DNA from: Atrichornis clamosus
Lineage: Eukaryota > Chordata > Aves > Passeriformes > Menuridae
Assembly: GCA_013400975.1 (NCBI GenBank)
Contig: WBMZ01002991.1
Coordinates: 248,001-312,000 of the forward strand
Length of the DNA stretch: 64,000 bases
Direction: 5' to 3'
In this document: in pieces, positions 25,301 to 35,802 of the stretch
Numbering within the stretch: position 1 is the stretch's first letter
Layout: each line of letters starts with the position of its first letter
Position numbers and translations under genes: made by a program
The notes under the pieces: generated by a model
What the model saw: the letters and a program-made list of their open reading frames with translations, nothing else
The model's database searches: none
What the model was told of the DNA's origin: nothing

Positions 25301-25383
25301 CTGTGGTCGCAAATGGGAAAATTCAGGTGAATTTCTCTTCATTCTGAAGATAACTTTAGCAGGAAGTCTGAATTCCTGCAGGT
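22312..25383 (-). CDS. ADGRG6: Candidate giant Ser/Thr-rich (mucin-like) cassette exon of ADGRG6
   Basis: An open frame of more than 1,000 codons runs in the gene's direction between the Thr/Pro cassette and the SEA exons. Proposed borders are acceptor ACACACAG|AC and donor ACA|GTATGT, giving 3,072 nt, phase 1-1, and 1,023 whole codons. The frame continues only five codons past the donor to TAA at 22295-22297. The peptide starts LQEFRLPAKVIFRMKRN. It is rich in Ser, Thr, Pro and Asn, has about a dozen N-glycosylation sequons (NET, NLT, NIS, NFS, NIT, NST, NLS and others) and has almost no Cys until a cluster near the end (SCLCDSSTELGCLCQ). I see no tandem repeats, transposon protein or known fold. 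An open frame this long in AT-rich intronic DNA is very unlikely by chance. The inferred role is an O-glycosylated extracellular stalk. I do not know it from mammalian ADGRG6. The splice borders are inference: both sites are only moderate. Confidence 0.8.
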
Positions 25384-26838
25384 CTGTGTGTAGTAAGCCA
25401 CATAGTTAATGGATTAAAGAAAATATATATAACTTAACTCTCTGTTCCTGGCTGGCTGCTCTCGGTCTAAAAATCAACTTACCAAGAGTGGAAAGTGACG
25501 CGCATTAGATGAGTGAAAGTTTAATTTGCTTCTACTGCAAGCAAATTTGGCTTATTTTCATAGTCTTTCTACTTTTTCTTGAGAGTTTCAAAGCTAAAGA
25601 AAGGATTTAATTGTCCAATTTTTATTCATACGAATATTAGTAAGTTTTAGTTCATTCTGTCGTTAAAAAAAATCAGTTAACTGCTCATGGTGAACATAGA
25701 GTGAGTGGCTCCACGAAGAGGAAGTAAACACTACTTGGAAGAAATTTTCAATATTTTCTTTTTACTTCTACAGCTTACTAAATCCAAACAGTCTGGATTC
25801 AGATAAATTCTTTCACATTGTGTACTGTACTGCCTGATTGCCAATGTACGATAAATGATCTGCCAAGAGAAAAAATACTTCAAGAGTTTTAAATCCTACA
25901 GTAATAACTGATGAATTGGGGGAAAAAACACCCAAACAAAAAAAAAACCAACCTAAAAACCAAACCACAAACCCCACCCAGATTCTAATTTACTCCGTAG
26001 AGTACTCTGAAAAAATGTTTAAGAAAAAATATCCTTAAGCCTCAGATGAAAATTGCCAACATTTATCTCTGTGTTTAACAACTATCTTTAACAAACTAAT
26101 AAATATTTTAGCAGCACTTTACAAGATGATGTTCAGTCTTTAGGAGACAGTGACATCACAGAATTTGAGAAAGCCTCAAAAGAAATCCTGGCTTTATTCC
26201 TGTGCTAATAATAGGTTCACTTACTACCTTATTTTTTCCCTTAATCTTTCTAAATGAAAAGTAAATGATATCTGATACTGTCAACATTTTCCCTAGTAAA
26301 GTCTGATCCAGCTCTTCTTTAAGTCAGTGGAAAGATTCTTGTTGACTCAGTGGAAGTGGCTTTGCTCCATAGGAATGGTTCCACTTGGCTCCTGCGCCTG
26401 AGGAACGGCGAGGAGCTAGTGAGGAACAGACAATCCAAGCGCACCACCACCCTGGCTGCACAAGCGGGAGCTGCACAATGTCCGGCAATCTGCACCCTTG
26501 AAACACTTCAATAGCACAGTTCTTTTCAGACTCTGTTCAAAAATCCCTCTCCTTTCCCTTGTTCTTTGCATGGTTAAATGCAACGGGTGACATAAAGTTA
26601 GTCCTTTTCATAGACGAGCCAGGTAAACATGACACAAAGAAACACTGAGTTTGGTTCTGTTCTCATTTGCACCATTCTGACGTGGTTCAGTGAGGTTAGT
26701 CCTGATTTATTCAGTGTAAAGGAGATCAGAACTGAGACATGACCCTTGACATTATCATGGTAGGAAAAACACACCTTAAAATACAATAAATTTGCTTTAG
26801 ACACAGTACAAGGAAAAATGTAACACAGGATTTCTTAC
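25384..26838. other. ADGRG6 intron between cassette and giant exon
   Basis: It is 1,455 nt long. A locally GC-richer patch lies at about 26340-26500. No coding signal is recognised. Confidence 0.6.
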
Positions 26839-26922
26839 CATTGTTTGGCTTATCGTTTCTATTAGTATCGGGCATGTTAGTGGTGACAGTGGGTGGTGTA
26901 GGAGTAGTAGCATTTACAGTAG
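26839..26922 (-). CDS. ADGRG6: ADGRG6 Thr/Pro-rich alternatively spliced cassette exon
   Basis: This 84-nt exon (28 codons, phase 1-1) has acceptor TTACCAG|CT and donor AATG|GTAAGAAA. It encodes ATVNATTPTPPTVTTNMP followed by DTNRNDKPNN. Both sequence and length match the human 28-residue segment that is included or skipped in ADGRG6 isoforms. In zebrafish the equivalent splice event is reported to shift the ectodomain between closed and open forms and to change signalling. NAT is an N-glycosylation sequon and the Thr/Pro content suggests O-glycans. Its neighbour downstream in the transcript is the giant Ser/Thr-rich exon. Confidence 0.93.
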
Positions 26923-29900
26923 CTGGTAATAAAGATGAGAAAGAGGTGAACTTGAATGAAATATGAATGTTAATAAGGTAAGACAAAATGGGAACAATGC
27001 ATGACAATGTAAAATGAAACCATCCACATACAATGCCATAAATGTTAAATAAACACATTATTTTTTCTGTACAAAGTGATGAATAGATATGAACTGAGGC
27101 CTCAATCCTGCAATCTTCACTTGCACTGACTTCAGTGGGAGTTTTGCCCAGTAAATTTTGCAGGATCAGTCCTGCACTCCTTTCATAAACTCAAAATCCT
27201 CTTATGAGAGCCTTAAATCCAAACAGTTGTGCAAAGACCAGAAAATGGACAAGTTCTAAGATACGTGTACTTAGACTGCTGCTTGTGAAAAAATCATTGT
27301 CCCCACTCAAGGACTGAATATGACAAACAAATGAGAAACTAAAACACCCATGTAAGGTTCCAATTAACTCCACTCAACTCCAAACAATGAAGAGAATTGA
27401 AATCAGACTTGGAACAGGTGAAGTAGAATATATATTTTGAAACTTTCATGCACAAACTCAGCTGTACCGTTCCCACTGACACCAAAAGGAGCAACCCCAC
27501 AAAACCCTGGAGAACCAGCTGAACATCTTTCAAAATTAAAGAGAGGAGCCAAAACTGCAAATTTACCCCATGATGGGCCGGGAGGGTACATGTGCTAGAG
27601 GAATTCAAAGATCATGACACTAAATTTTCAATTAATGGTTTGGAAAATAATTTAATCTTGTTCAGTAACTCATTGACAGACTTTTTCTCCTGAAAACCTT
27701 TATTTAAAATCTGAAGGTTGGTGTGGTAAAATCTCCCAGTCTTACACAGTTCTGGAAGATTTTGACCAAGAATCAAACTAGGAAGGTTAAGCAATCGTAT
27801 TTTGGGCAATAAATTACATTTTTTATGTTTTGCCGGGTTGATTTATCTAACCTTTTGAGTCCGAAATTCACAAACTTGTCACAGCTTAGGGAGCAGGTTC
27901 ATGTTCAGGTTTCAGTGAGGCAAGAAAATTAGGGAAAGAGAAAGAAAAGCCAGATGTTGGAGGAAACACATTCTAACTGGGAAAGTGAACATATAAAGTG
28001 ACACCCTGGAATATAATAAAGCCCTTTTTCTGTGAAACTTTAGAGCTACATTGTCTGAGGAACAAGTTACAAGGCTTCTTACAGATTGTGTCTTCCAGCC
28101 GATGCTGTTAAAGGCGGCATCTTCTAATGAACGAAAATATTTACTAAGCATAATGTAGAAATCAGCTCTTTCATCAGACATAGCTGACATAACCTGGCAT
28201 CCACAAACTTTTTTACTGTTGTTATTGCACAACACCCAACAAATAAACAAAGGAATCCAAACTGGCCTCTCAGTTTAGACAAAGTCTGTGTGTTGACGGA
28301 AATACAGACAGACATCTTTTTATGATTTTCATTATTATGACAATAACAAGGATGGTGCTGAACGGGGTGAATCTGATCTGGTATCTTATTCCAAACTGAC
28401 AAACTGAACACACAGGACACTTTACCAAACACTTTTCAGAGAAGGAAAGAGTACTACCTTAGTGAAAATACTCATAGTCTTTACTGAAGATGTGATTGTC
28501 TAAGAAATTAAGAAGGCAAGTTTGAAAGGTAGCATCTTTTATTAGAGGCAATATTTACTACTAGACAAGTTAATAAAGCTGGGAAAAAAGATGAGGCTTT
28601 TAGAAAAGCAGGCTTGTTTTGCTGAAAGCATGTCTATTTCTGCAGCCACAGTAGTTGATATTATAAAAGATATTCTCTTCTTTTCATACCATGTCATTTT
28701 GATGGAGGAAAACACATTCCAAAAGAATGTACAAAGATATTTATATGGTGGTTGTATTACCCTTTACGTATAAAAAGACTAATACTGAATAATTGTGGAT
28801 GCCTCATTTACTCAAGCTATTTCAGTAGTAGTATTTAAATCATACTGTGTTTTGTGAATATGATGCCTGAAAACTACTGTTTGAAATCTTATTATGGACA
28901 TTAGTGGCATTTCACTTTTCCTGTAGAGACCAGCACAATATGCTCCAAGAACCTGAACCAAATTTACCTCAGGAAAATCTGAGAAAAGTACACTGAAAAC
29001 TGACAAGATCTCTTATTGGCTTTCCAAGTAGAGTGCATTTTCCCTTTTATTTTTAAGCTAAATCTGATTTACTTATAAATATTGGTTTTAAAAGAGTTCT
29101 GAGACTTCTTCTCATATTTTTTTCTCTTCTGTCTCTTTCTTCCAGCATTCAGCTGGAAAAGGGTTACAGAGCTAGACATTTTTGGTGCAGTTGCTGCTGT
29201 AATTAAAGTTTAACATAGCATGACAACACATTATAAGGCCGGTGTTCATGAAGGTACTGTGGAAATGGGCTGATGTTGGTCATGCTAAGCACTTTTTGTG
29301 GAACTTCAGCATCTAAGCAGAACAGTACAAATTAACCATCCCTGCATGTCCACTGATTCACATGACATGGAAATCTGTAGGCTTCACCCATTCCTTTCAT
29401 TCAGCAGAGCTGACCTTTTAACACACTTAATTAATTTTTATATGTGATGATTTTTACACTATTAAACCATCACTAAGTGCTGTAGCATGTGTTTCTTTAA
29501 CTAATAGCTGCTGAATTTTGCAGTTTGACGTTAATTTTTATACCTGCTAATCTCAAAGTATCTAGCCTCAAAATAGCTTATTGAAAGAAAAAACCACCCG
29601 AATAAAAGCCTGTTCTTTTATTTACATCTGCTTTTTTTTTTTTTTTAATAGATTTAACCACTTCTTATACTATTTAATATTTTACTGTCAAAATGTGCAG
29701 GAGGAAAAGAGGTGGAGAAAGAAATGAAAGCAGTCAATTAATTCAGTTTTGATATAATGGAGACTATTTTGAAAATGTATTATCAAGGGAGTGATCAAAT
29801 TTTTTCCATATATTATATGTACAGGACACCCACACACTTGATGAGACCAAAGAATTCCTTTCCTTGTTATTTTTTATTGCCACTGATCCTTTTAGAAATG

Positions 29901-29986
29901 ATAATAAAAAAGAAATGGAATAAAAACCCGAAAAAAAATAAAGATCTCCCAAAGATGAAACTGTGAAAAGGACCTGGTTTTCTTAC
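26923..29986. other. ADGRG6 intron between linker and cassette
   Basis: It contains a short inverted-repeat element at 27105-27166. Otherwise I see nothing I can name. Confidence 0.6.
27105..27166. repeat. Possible old interspersed repeat with 9-bp inverted ends
   Basis: ATCCTGCAA at 27105-27113 is mirrored by TTGCAGGAT at 27158-27166, around TTCAGTGGGAGTTTTGCC. This core is familiar from old dispersed repeats in sauropsid DNA. A related core on the other strand (GGCAAAACTCCCACAGACTTC) occurs near 14310. The family is not named. Confidence 0.4.
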
Positions 29987-30055
29987 CTTGGCAAAGGCTT
30001 CCTAGGTTTGCACAACTGGTTGGTTCAATTGAAGAAGAGGGAATTAGATATGAGC
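29987..30055 (-). CDS. ADGRG6: ADGRG6 PTX-to-SEA linker exon
   Basis: This 69-nt exon is phase 1-1, with acceptor TTTTAAAG|GC and donor CAAG|GTAAGAAA. It encodes about 23 residues: GSYLIPSSSIEPTSCAN then LGSLCQ. Human ADGRG6, as I recall it, has the same kind of segment with the two cysteines in the same places. It joins the PTX domain to the Thr/Pro cassette. Because it ends in phase 1 it can be spliced in frame to the cassette, to the giant exon or directly to the first SEA exon. Confidence 0.93.
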
Positions 30056-31411
30056 CTTTAAAAGAAGAAATCAAATAATTTAGAAAGGGTTAGTTACTGG
30101 GCCTAAATCTATCATGTCTGAAAATATATTCTATTGTGCAGTGACACATTCCTCTTCCTAATTTCTCTCAGGGGCAAAACTGACACTGTCATTTGCTTAT
30201 AAGACTTACATGTTTTCATTTTCTGTTTCAGCTGAGGGATCCTTGAAAATCCTGCTGACTTGCAAGTTAAAGTCACTTACATATCCTCCCATGGTTTTCT
30301 TAGCTTTCACTAAATAATGTCATGTTAAAGGAATGCAGCTTTTGTATGCTCTGTGAAATGGGTTTAAGCCAAGGGGTCAGTACAGCCATAGGATTTATGC
30401 AATTCTCATAATAACGTGTCCCTTGGAGTAGCAACTACTCTCTGCTGCTGTAGCACAGGTTACCAACCACACACTTCTGAGTAATCTCCCTGTGACAGAC
30501 ACCAAACAGATAAAAGGTGATTAAACTTGTTCCTCTGCCCAGGGCAAGGGTGTGATTAATATTCTGGTATGCATGATTTATAAGCAGATAATGTTATAAG
30601 TCTGTATCTCTACAGAATTATTCATAACAACAAGAATTACACTTTGATGATCTGGAGACAAAACCAAGGTACATAAGAACTGCTACAGAAAAAGATCTGG
30701 TGTAACTGCATTAATTACACTTTGTGTATCCCAGAGGTTCAGCTGCAGATACAGCTGCCTTTGCACACTGTGTTGAAAATAATGGGGCCATAGAGCTCCG
30801 GCAAAATGTGAACCTACTATGAGTTTTGCCCTTTTGGCTTTTGCTTTACCATTTCAGAATCACATTGACTCAATGAAGTTCCTCGTGAAGCACACTATCC
30901 TTCCGTAAAATTAAAAAGCCACAACCCATCAGCTTGTAAAGGTAGCTAAGAAAATATTTCCTGTGATACAAGAACAAATGAAGCATGGAGCCTTGACACA
31001 GAAATTGTATCATGCCACAGATACCACTACATGTATTGCTGACAAATATAGAGAAGAATTAAAATGTGATTCTGAACAAATAATGTTCATCAATTTCGTT
31101 TTAATGGATTAAGAGATAGAGACAAATTCACTTCCTTGGCACACTTCCTATGAACTCCAGAAAGGATGTTCTAAGTAAATGTAGTATCTCCTGCATGAGG
31201 TGGGTTCCCCCCCAAAATTTCCTAATATTAAACAGTCAATATCAACTCTAAGTTTCTGTATCATGGAAAGAGGACCTGAGAGTTGATTGGAAATTCTGTG
31301 GGCATTCATATTTTCTTCAGTGAGTATTTAAAACAGGATTGTGATTTCATTTGGTGAAATTAAAAAGATCCAATCCAACTTTACAAAACACTTAAGTCAG
31401 AAGACGTATTG

Positions 31412-31985
31412 AGTTTGCATGGCAAGGGTTTTGGCAGCAAGGGGGCTACAGGGGTGGTTCTATGAGAAGCTGCCAGAAGCTTCCCCTATGTCCAGTGGAG
31501 CCAATGCCAGCTGGCTCCAAGACGGATACATTGCCCAAGGCCGAGCCCATCAGCAACAGTGGTAGTGCCTCTGGGATAACAGATTTAAGGAGGGGGAAAA
31601 GTTACTGCACAGGAAGCAATTGCAGCCAAGAGAGGAGTGAGACTGTGTGAGAGCAAAACCCCACAGGCACCAAGGTCAGTGCAGAAGGAGAGGCAGGAGG
31701 TCCTCCAGGTGCTGGAGCAGGTTCCCCTGCAGCCCTTGGTGCAGGCCATGGTGAGGCAGCTGTGCTCCTGCAGCCCATGGAGGTCCATGGCAGAGCAGAG
31801 ATACACCTGCAGCCCGTGGAGAACCACATGCTGAAGCAGGTGGATGCCTGAAGGAGGCTGTTACCCCATGGGAAGCTGGCACTGGAGCAGGCTCCTGGCA
31901 GCACCTGTGAACCCATGAAGACAGGAGCCCACTCTGGAGCTGGTTTGCTGACAGGAATTGTGCCCCTATGGACCTGTATTATGGA
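31412..31985 (+). mobile_element. Interspersed bird repeat, probably an endogenous-retrovirus LTR/leader fragment
   Basis: This is a GC-richer block sharply different from its AT-rich surroundings. Segments such as GCAGCAAGGGGGCTACAGGG, GCCTCTGGGATAACAGATTT and a string of near-repeats containing GCAGCCC(A/G)TGGAG resemble an abundant bird dispersed sequence that I associate with ERV LTRs. A TATA-like ATTTAAGG sits within it. No gag, pol or env frame is present. The family name and ends are uncertain. Confidence 0.5.
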
Positions 31986-34299
31986 CACATTGTGTGATAC
32001 ATCTCACTTCAAATGTCTAAAACTCAGACATCCGTATCTGCTTGTCATCCTAGACTTTCTTTACAGTCAGTGGAGAGGAACAGGCACTCCTACAGCAAAA
32101 GAATTTTGACTTCACTGTCACATCTTCTCCAGCATGAGATGCACTGACCTGTGGAATAGCCTTTTTGATTCCACTATTCATAAACAGTACTGAGGGCAAT
32201 TAGCTTAGTCTGAAACATTGTCCAGCTGCCTAGGCAGACATATCCCACACTGAGTTAAATCTGAGAGTGAAATTAAGAATTCCTTTGGTCTTTGGGAATG
32301 AAGGACTCATATGAAATGCACATGAATACATGCGGGCATGGAGAGACTTGTGGCCATGTTACCCTTAAACTGAGTAGATCATATCCTGTTATAACTGTAG
32401 TCAATGCAGGCTTCAGAATCAGAACCAGAAGTTGATTAAATGCTCCTCAGTTTGCCTGCACTGAACTCTAAACTGGTGTTCAGTAGTGATACACTGCTAT
32501 CATGACCTAGGCCGCTTGTTTTAAAAATGGTCCAGATATCTCGGCTGTGTATGTATACCTTTAAGTGCAATTTGCACAAAGGTATGGCAATAAAATCAGA
32601 ATCCTGTCAAGTCTTACACGAACACCCCACCATGACTGCACAGCTGTGAAAACATTAGGCTAAGGAATAAACTAGTAAAAGGTAAAACTATGAAAAGATT
32701 ATCTGAAACAATTTGCCAGTGTTTTTATGCTCCATAAATCTACTTGTAAAAGCTTTGTCTGAAAAACCATGAAAATAATATCCCTTGAAAATGTAAGCAC
32801 TGTTCAGGCAAGGATGTGGAGAACACTGCTAAATGCTTGCTTTGCTTTTTTTTAAGTTACATGCCACTTCCTGGTGAAGTATTATTGGAGCTGTGTGAAA
32901 AACTCTTTCCTGCATAAATCCTTTCACTGCTGTTAAATGAAGCCTAATCAGAGTCAGCTCCCCAATGTCAGTGGTTTATTCATGGCTGATAGCCTGACTC
33001 ATCAACTCTCCTGTTGAAGGCTGGTTTTACAAAGAAGGCTTTTACTTGAAAAGAGGAAGGGAAGAAAATTCTAACAATTTCATCCCGGGGATTAGTAACC
33101 ATCTTTGAAATGGCACCGCACCCAGTATTTTCTTTTAGGAAATACTCTGGCTCAGGAAAGACTGTATCACAGGGGCTGATCTAACATCTAAGAAAGAAAA
33201 AGACTGACTTGTGAGTTAGTTTTCTTGTAGGCTTATTTTGGGGAAACAAAAATGTTTAAATGTAGATACATTTTAAGTGCCTTGTATAGGTACGAACACT
33301 AATATACTTTTTTAAAAACAATGTTCTGCTGCAGGAAGGCTACTGAACACTCACATCCCAAAGAATAAAGCTGTGGAATGCAGGTAATTCTATTGCTTCT
33401 ATGACCACAGCTGTGATACTATATTTGTGTCACAGAACTGTACAGTCTTTAACAGAAAGAAGAACAAGACCTGTACGTCAGTCAATATTAAATGAAACTG
33501 CAGTTTTTACAGAGGTTTTGGTAGGTGGTTTGGCAGCGTAAGATTTTCTGGGAAGTGATTCTCCATCAGACCAGTTTGTACTAATGAAATAGAAACAACT
33601 TTTTTTGTCCACCTTCACAGTTGTTTGAACACCTTCATCAGTCATGGTCAGATCACTCTTTTCTTTGTTCTGGTAGAAGGGTGAAGGCAGCTAGTCGCTT
33701 GTGGTTTTACAGAGCTGTTGCTTAAATTTTTTTAGCACAGGCATGATGAGATCTCTCTCAGTAGTTCTAGCTGTGAATGAGTATCCCACGCTTTCATTTA
33801 GTAAACTAAAGCAAGCAAGACAGCTTTTTTAGCCACCTTAATCCCTCATGAACTATTAAATACAGAAACTAGCATGCCTTAGGGGTGTCAGCTTCTGTTC
33901 TAAACTAAGGATTCTCAGAATGCTGACAGATGCTCTGTCAGGAGACTCTAATATTGATGGTATTTAAACCATGTTTAAACCAGTAAGTAGCAAGGTGTCA
34001 GAGAAGCAAGAGGGCAAAATTGGAGAGGACAACATTACATAAGAACTGGTCCCATGTGGTTCAAAAACAAGCTTTTTTGCTTTTGTTTTTGTCAACAAAT
34101 GTGTATCTGTCACTATAGGAGGGCTCCAACTTTGTGGACATGGAGTTTGATAGCAGTTGATTTTTACAAGCATCATATATATGTGCATAGGCTGCGGCTG
34201 GCTGTGGTTCAGATTTTCCACTATGCATTTTATCATTATCCAAATACCTCTGAAGCTACTAAGCAAAACATTCTCTAAAAAACTACCTTTATTGCTATT

Positions 34300-34350
34300 T
34301 TTATTATTATTACTACTACTACTACTACTACTACTATTACTATTATTATT
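34300..34350. repeat. TAC/TAT trinucleotide microsatellite
   Basis: A run of TTATTATTAC, then (TACTAC)n, then TATTATTATT lies in the intron. It produces spurious poly-Leu, poly-Ser/Asn and poly-Val frames. Confidence 0.9.
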
Positions 34351-35181
34351 GCTACAAAGTGACAACGAGTTTTCAATTTAGATTTTTTTTCATCTGGAAA
34401 AAAACCATTCCAGTAGAAAATTATCAACAAGCTGTAATAACATATACATATACAAAAAATACACCAGAGCACTGATGCGAATTAAGTGTCTGAGCCTTGA
34501 AATGAGAGTAGGTTGGTAAATGTATTGAAATTTATCTTCTGGAGCAATCTGCAGGAAAAAAGACCTTCAGTAATTACCAGTTAAAAGAAGGGCTGATAAT
34601 ATGCCATCATGAAGAAAAATTCTGATGATTTTGATCTCAAACTCTTCCTTCCTGTCTGCCTCCTCCAATATTTTCTCCTACTTTCCTGTCTCATATGCAC
34701 TGTTGTTTAGTCACTGCTTTTGCTGGCTCTGCATATACAGCACAAGGCCAGCTCCTCTGGCTAATCAAAAGGTCAAAGGGCAGGTACAAAAACATTTAGC
34801 AATTCATTAGTTAACATACTTTTTTTTTTCCTCCAGAGCCCACAGTAATCTTATTTGAGACTAGCAGGTACTTGCCACTACACTCCTTTCATACAAGCCA
34901 ATAAGGAGTGTTTAGGAAAAACTTTCATCTGCAGATCATTTCAAGCAGCAACTCAATACCCTTAGGGGACTTGTTTTTTCCTTTAAGGAATCAGCTCTAT
35001 ATCCTTTCAAAGCCTCTGTGTATGATAACAGTTGAGCTAAAGCCTAAGAAAGGTAAGACCTAGCTATTTTTCTTTCACAGGAACACATTCATTTTTTTCC
35101 ATCTTGGTATATGATATGTTCCGCACAATACATAAGTGTGGGGGGAAAATAAGCAAAAAAGTTTTGGCAAGGCATACTCAC

Positions 35182-35802
35182 CACAACTCAAATTGTTTTC
35201 TGCTTTCAGTGCTGAAGTTGGAATACTCCAGAATTCATTTTCCCAGTCTACAATGTTTCCTTTCACATCGCAGCTGAGGTTGGCCAGTATTTGCGCATTC
35301 ATGGTGAAATTCCAGAGGCGGAAGTTGTAAATGTCCCCATTTAGAGAGCTCACTTCATTGCTGTTAGAGCCCAGCACCAGCCTCCCATTTCCAGGGATAA
35401 CTTTGCCAAAGATCCCTGGACAGTACACTATATGATAGGTGCTTTTGGCATATACACCTATAGTGCCCGAGAAGCTATCCCATACAACACAGAGCTGTTG
35501 AAAGGTTCCCGTGAAAAACTCTGCATTTCGGGGCAATGCATTCTCAAGGATGCACTGTGTGCCTGAGATAGACAGAAAATGGCCTTTTGTGGTCTTGCCG
35601 AAGCTGAAGAATTCTGTCAACAATGCATCAGTGTAGGAGAAAACCTTCCAGTCGTCGTTGTCATCGCTGTTGCCCTTGGTTGCTTCAAAGCACAGGGTAA
35701 ACTGGCTCAGCTCTGGCACTGCGACTGTCTCTGCCACAGACACAGCTTCGATGTCGGGAACCTGGGGAATGATGACTTTCTGATTCCTCAGAGACACAGC
35801 GA
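35182..35802 (-). CDS. ADGRG6: ADGRG6 pentraxin (PTX/LamG-like) exon
   Basis: This 621-nt exon is phase 1-1, with acceptor TTCTAG|TC and donor TGTG|GTGAGT. It encodes about 207 residues of the PTX domain, the second ectodomain module. It starts with [13 protein letters not shown], contains [13 protein letters not shown] and QLCVVWDS with the paired cysteines typical of pentraxins, then [32 protein letters not shown], and ends [12 protein letters not shown] and NLS are N-glycosylation sequons. Similarity to ADGRG6 runs along the whole exon with no frameshift. In known ADGRG6 biology this N-terminal region takes part in ligand binding and in holding the extracellular region closed. Confidence 0.96.

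Larger units (their letters stand above)
30056..35181. other. ADGRG6 intron between PTX and linker exons
   Basis: It holds the LTR-like repeat at about 31412-31985 and the TAC/TAT microsatellite at about 34300-34350. No exon is needed between the flanking phase-1 borders. Confidence 0.6.

Noticed and set aside
22408..25409. Several plus-strand open frames of 60-110 codons opposite the giant exon (for example 23875-24132, 24226-24462, 25077-25409)
   Set aside because: They lie antisense to the 1,024-codon frame, show no domain or homology, and are expected by-products of a long open frame on the other strand.
31585..31988. Overlapping frames of 65-128 codons rich in Pro, Ala, Cys and Ser
   Set aside because: They fall in the LTR-like dispersed repeat, occur on both strands and resemble no retroviral protein.
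33964..34472. Frames with poly-Ser/Asn, poly-Leu and poly-Val on both strands
   Set aside because: They are translations of the TAC/TAT microsatellite.
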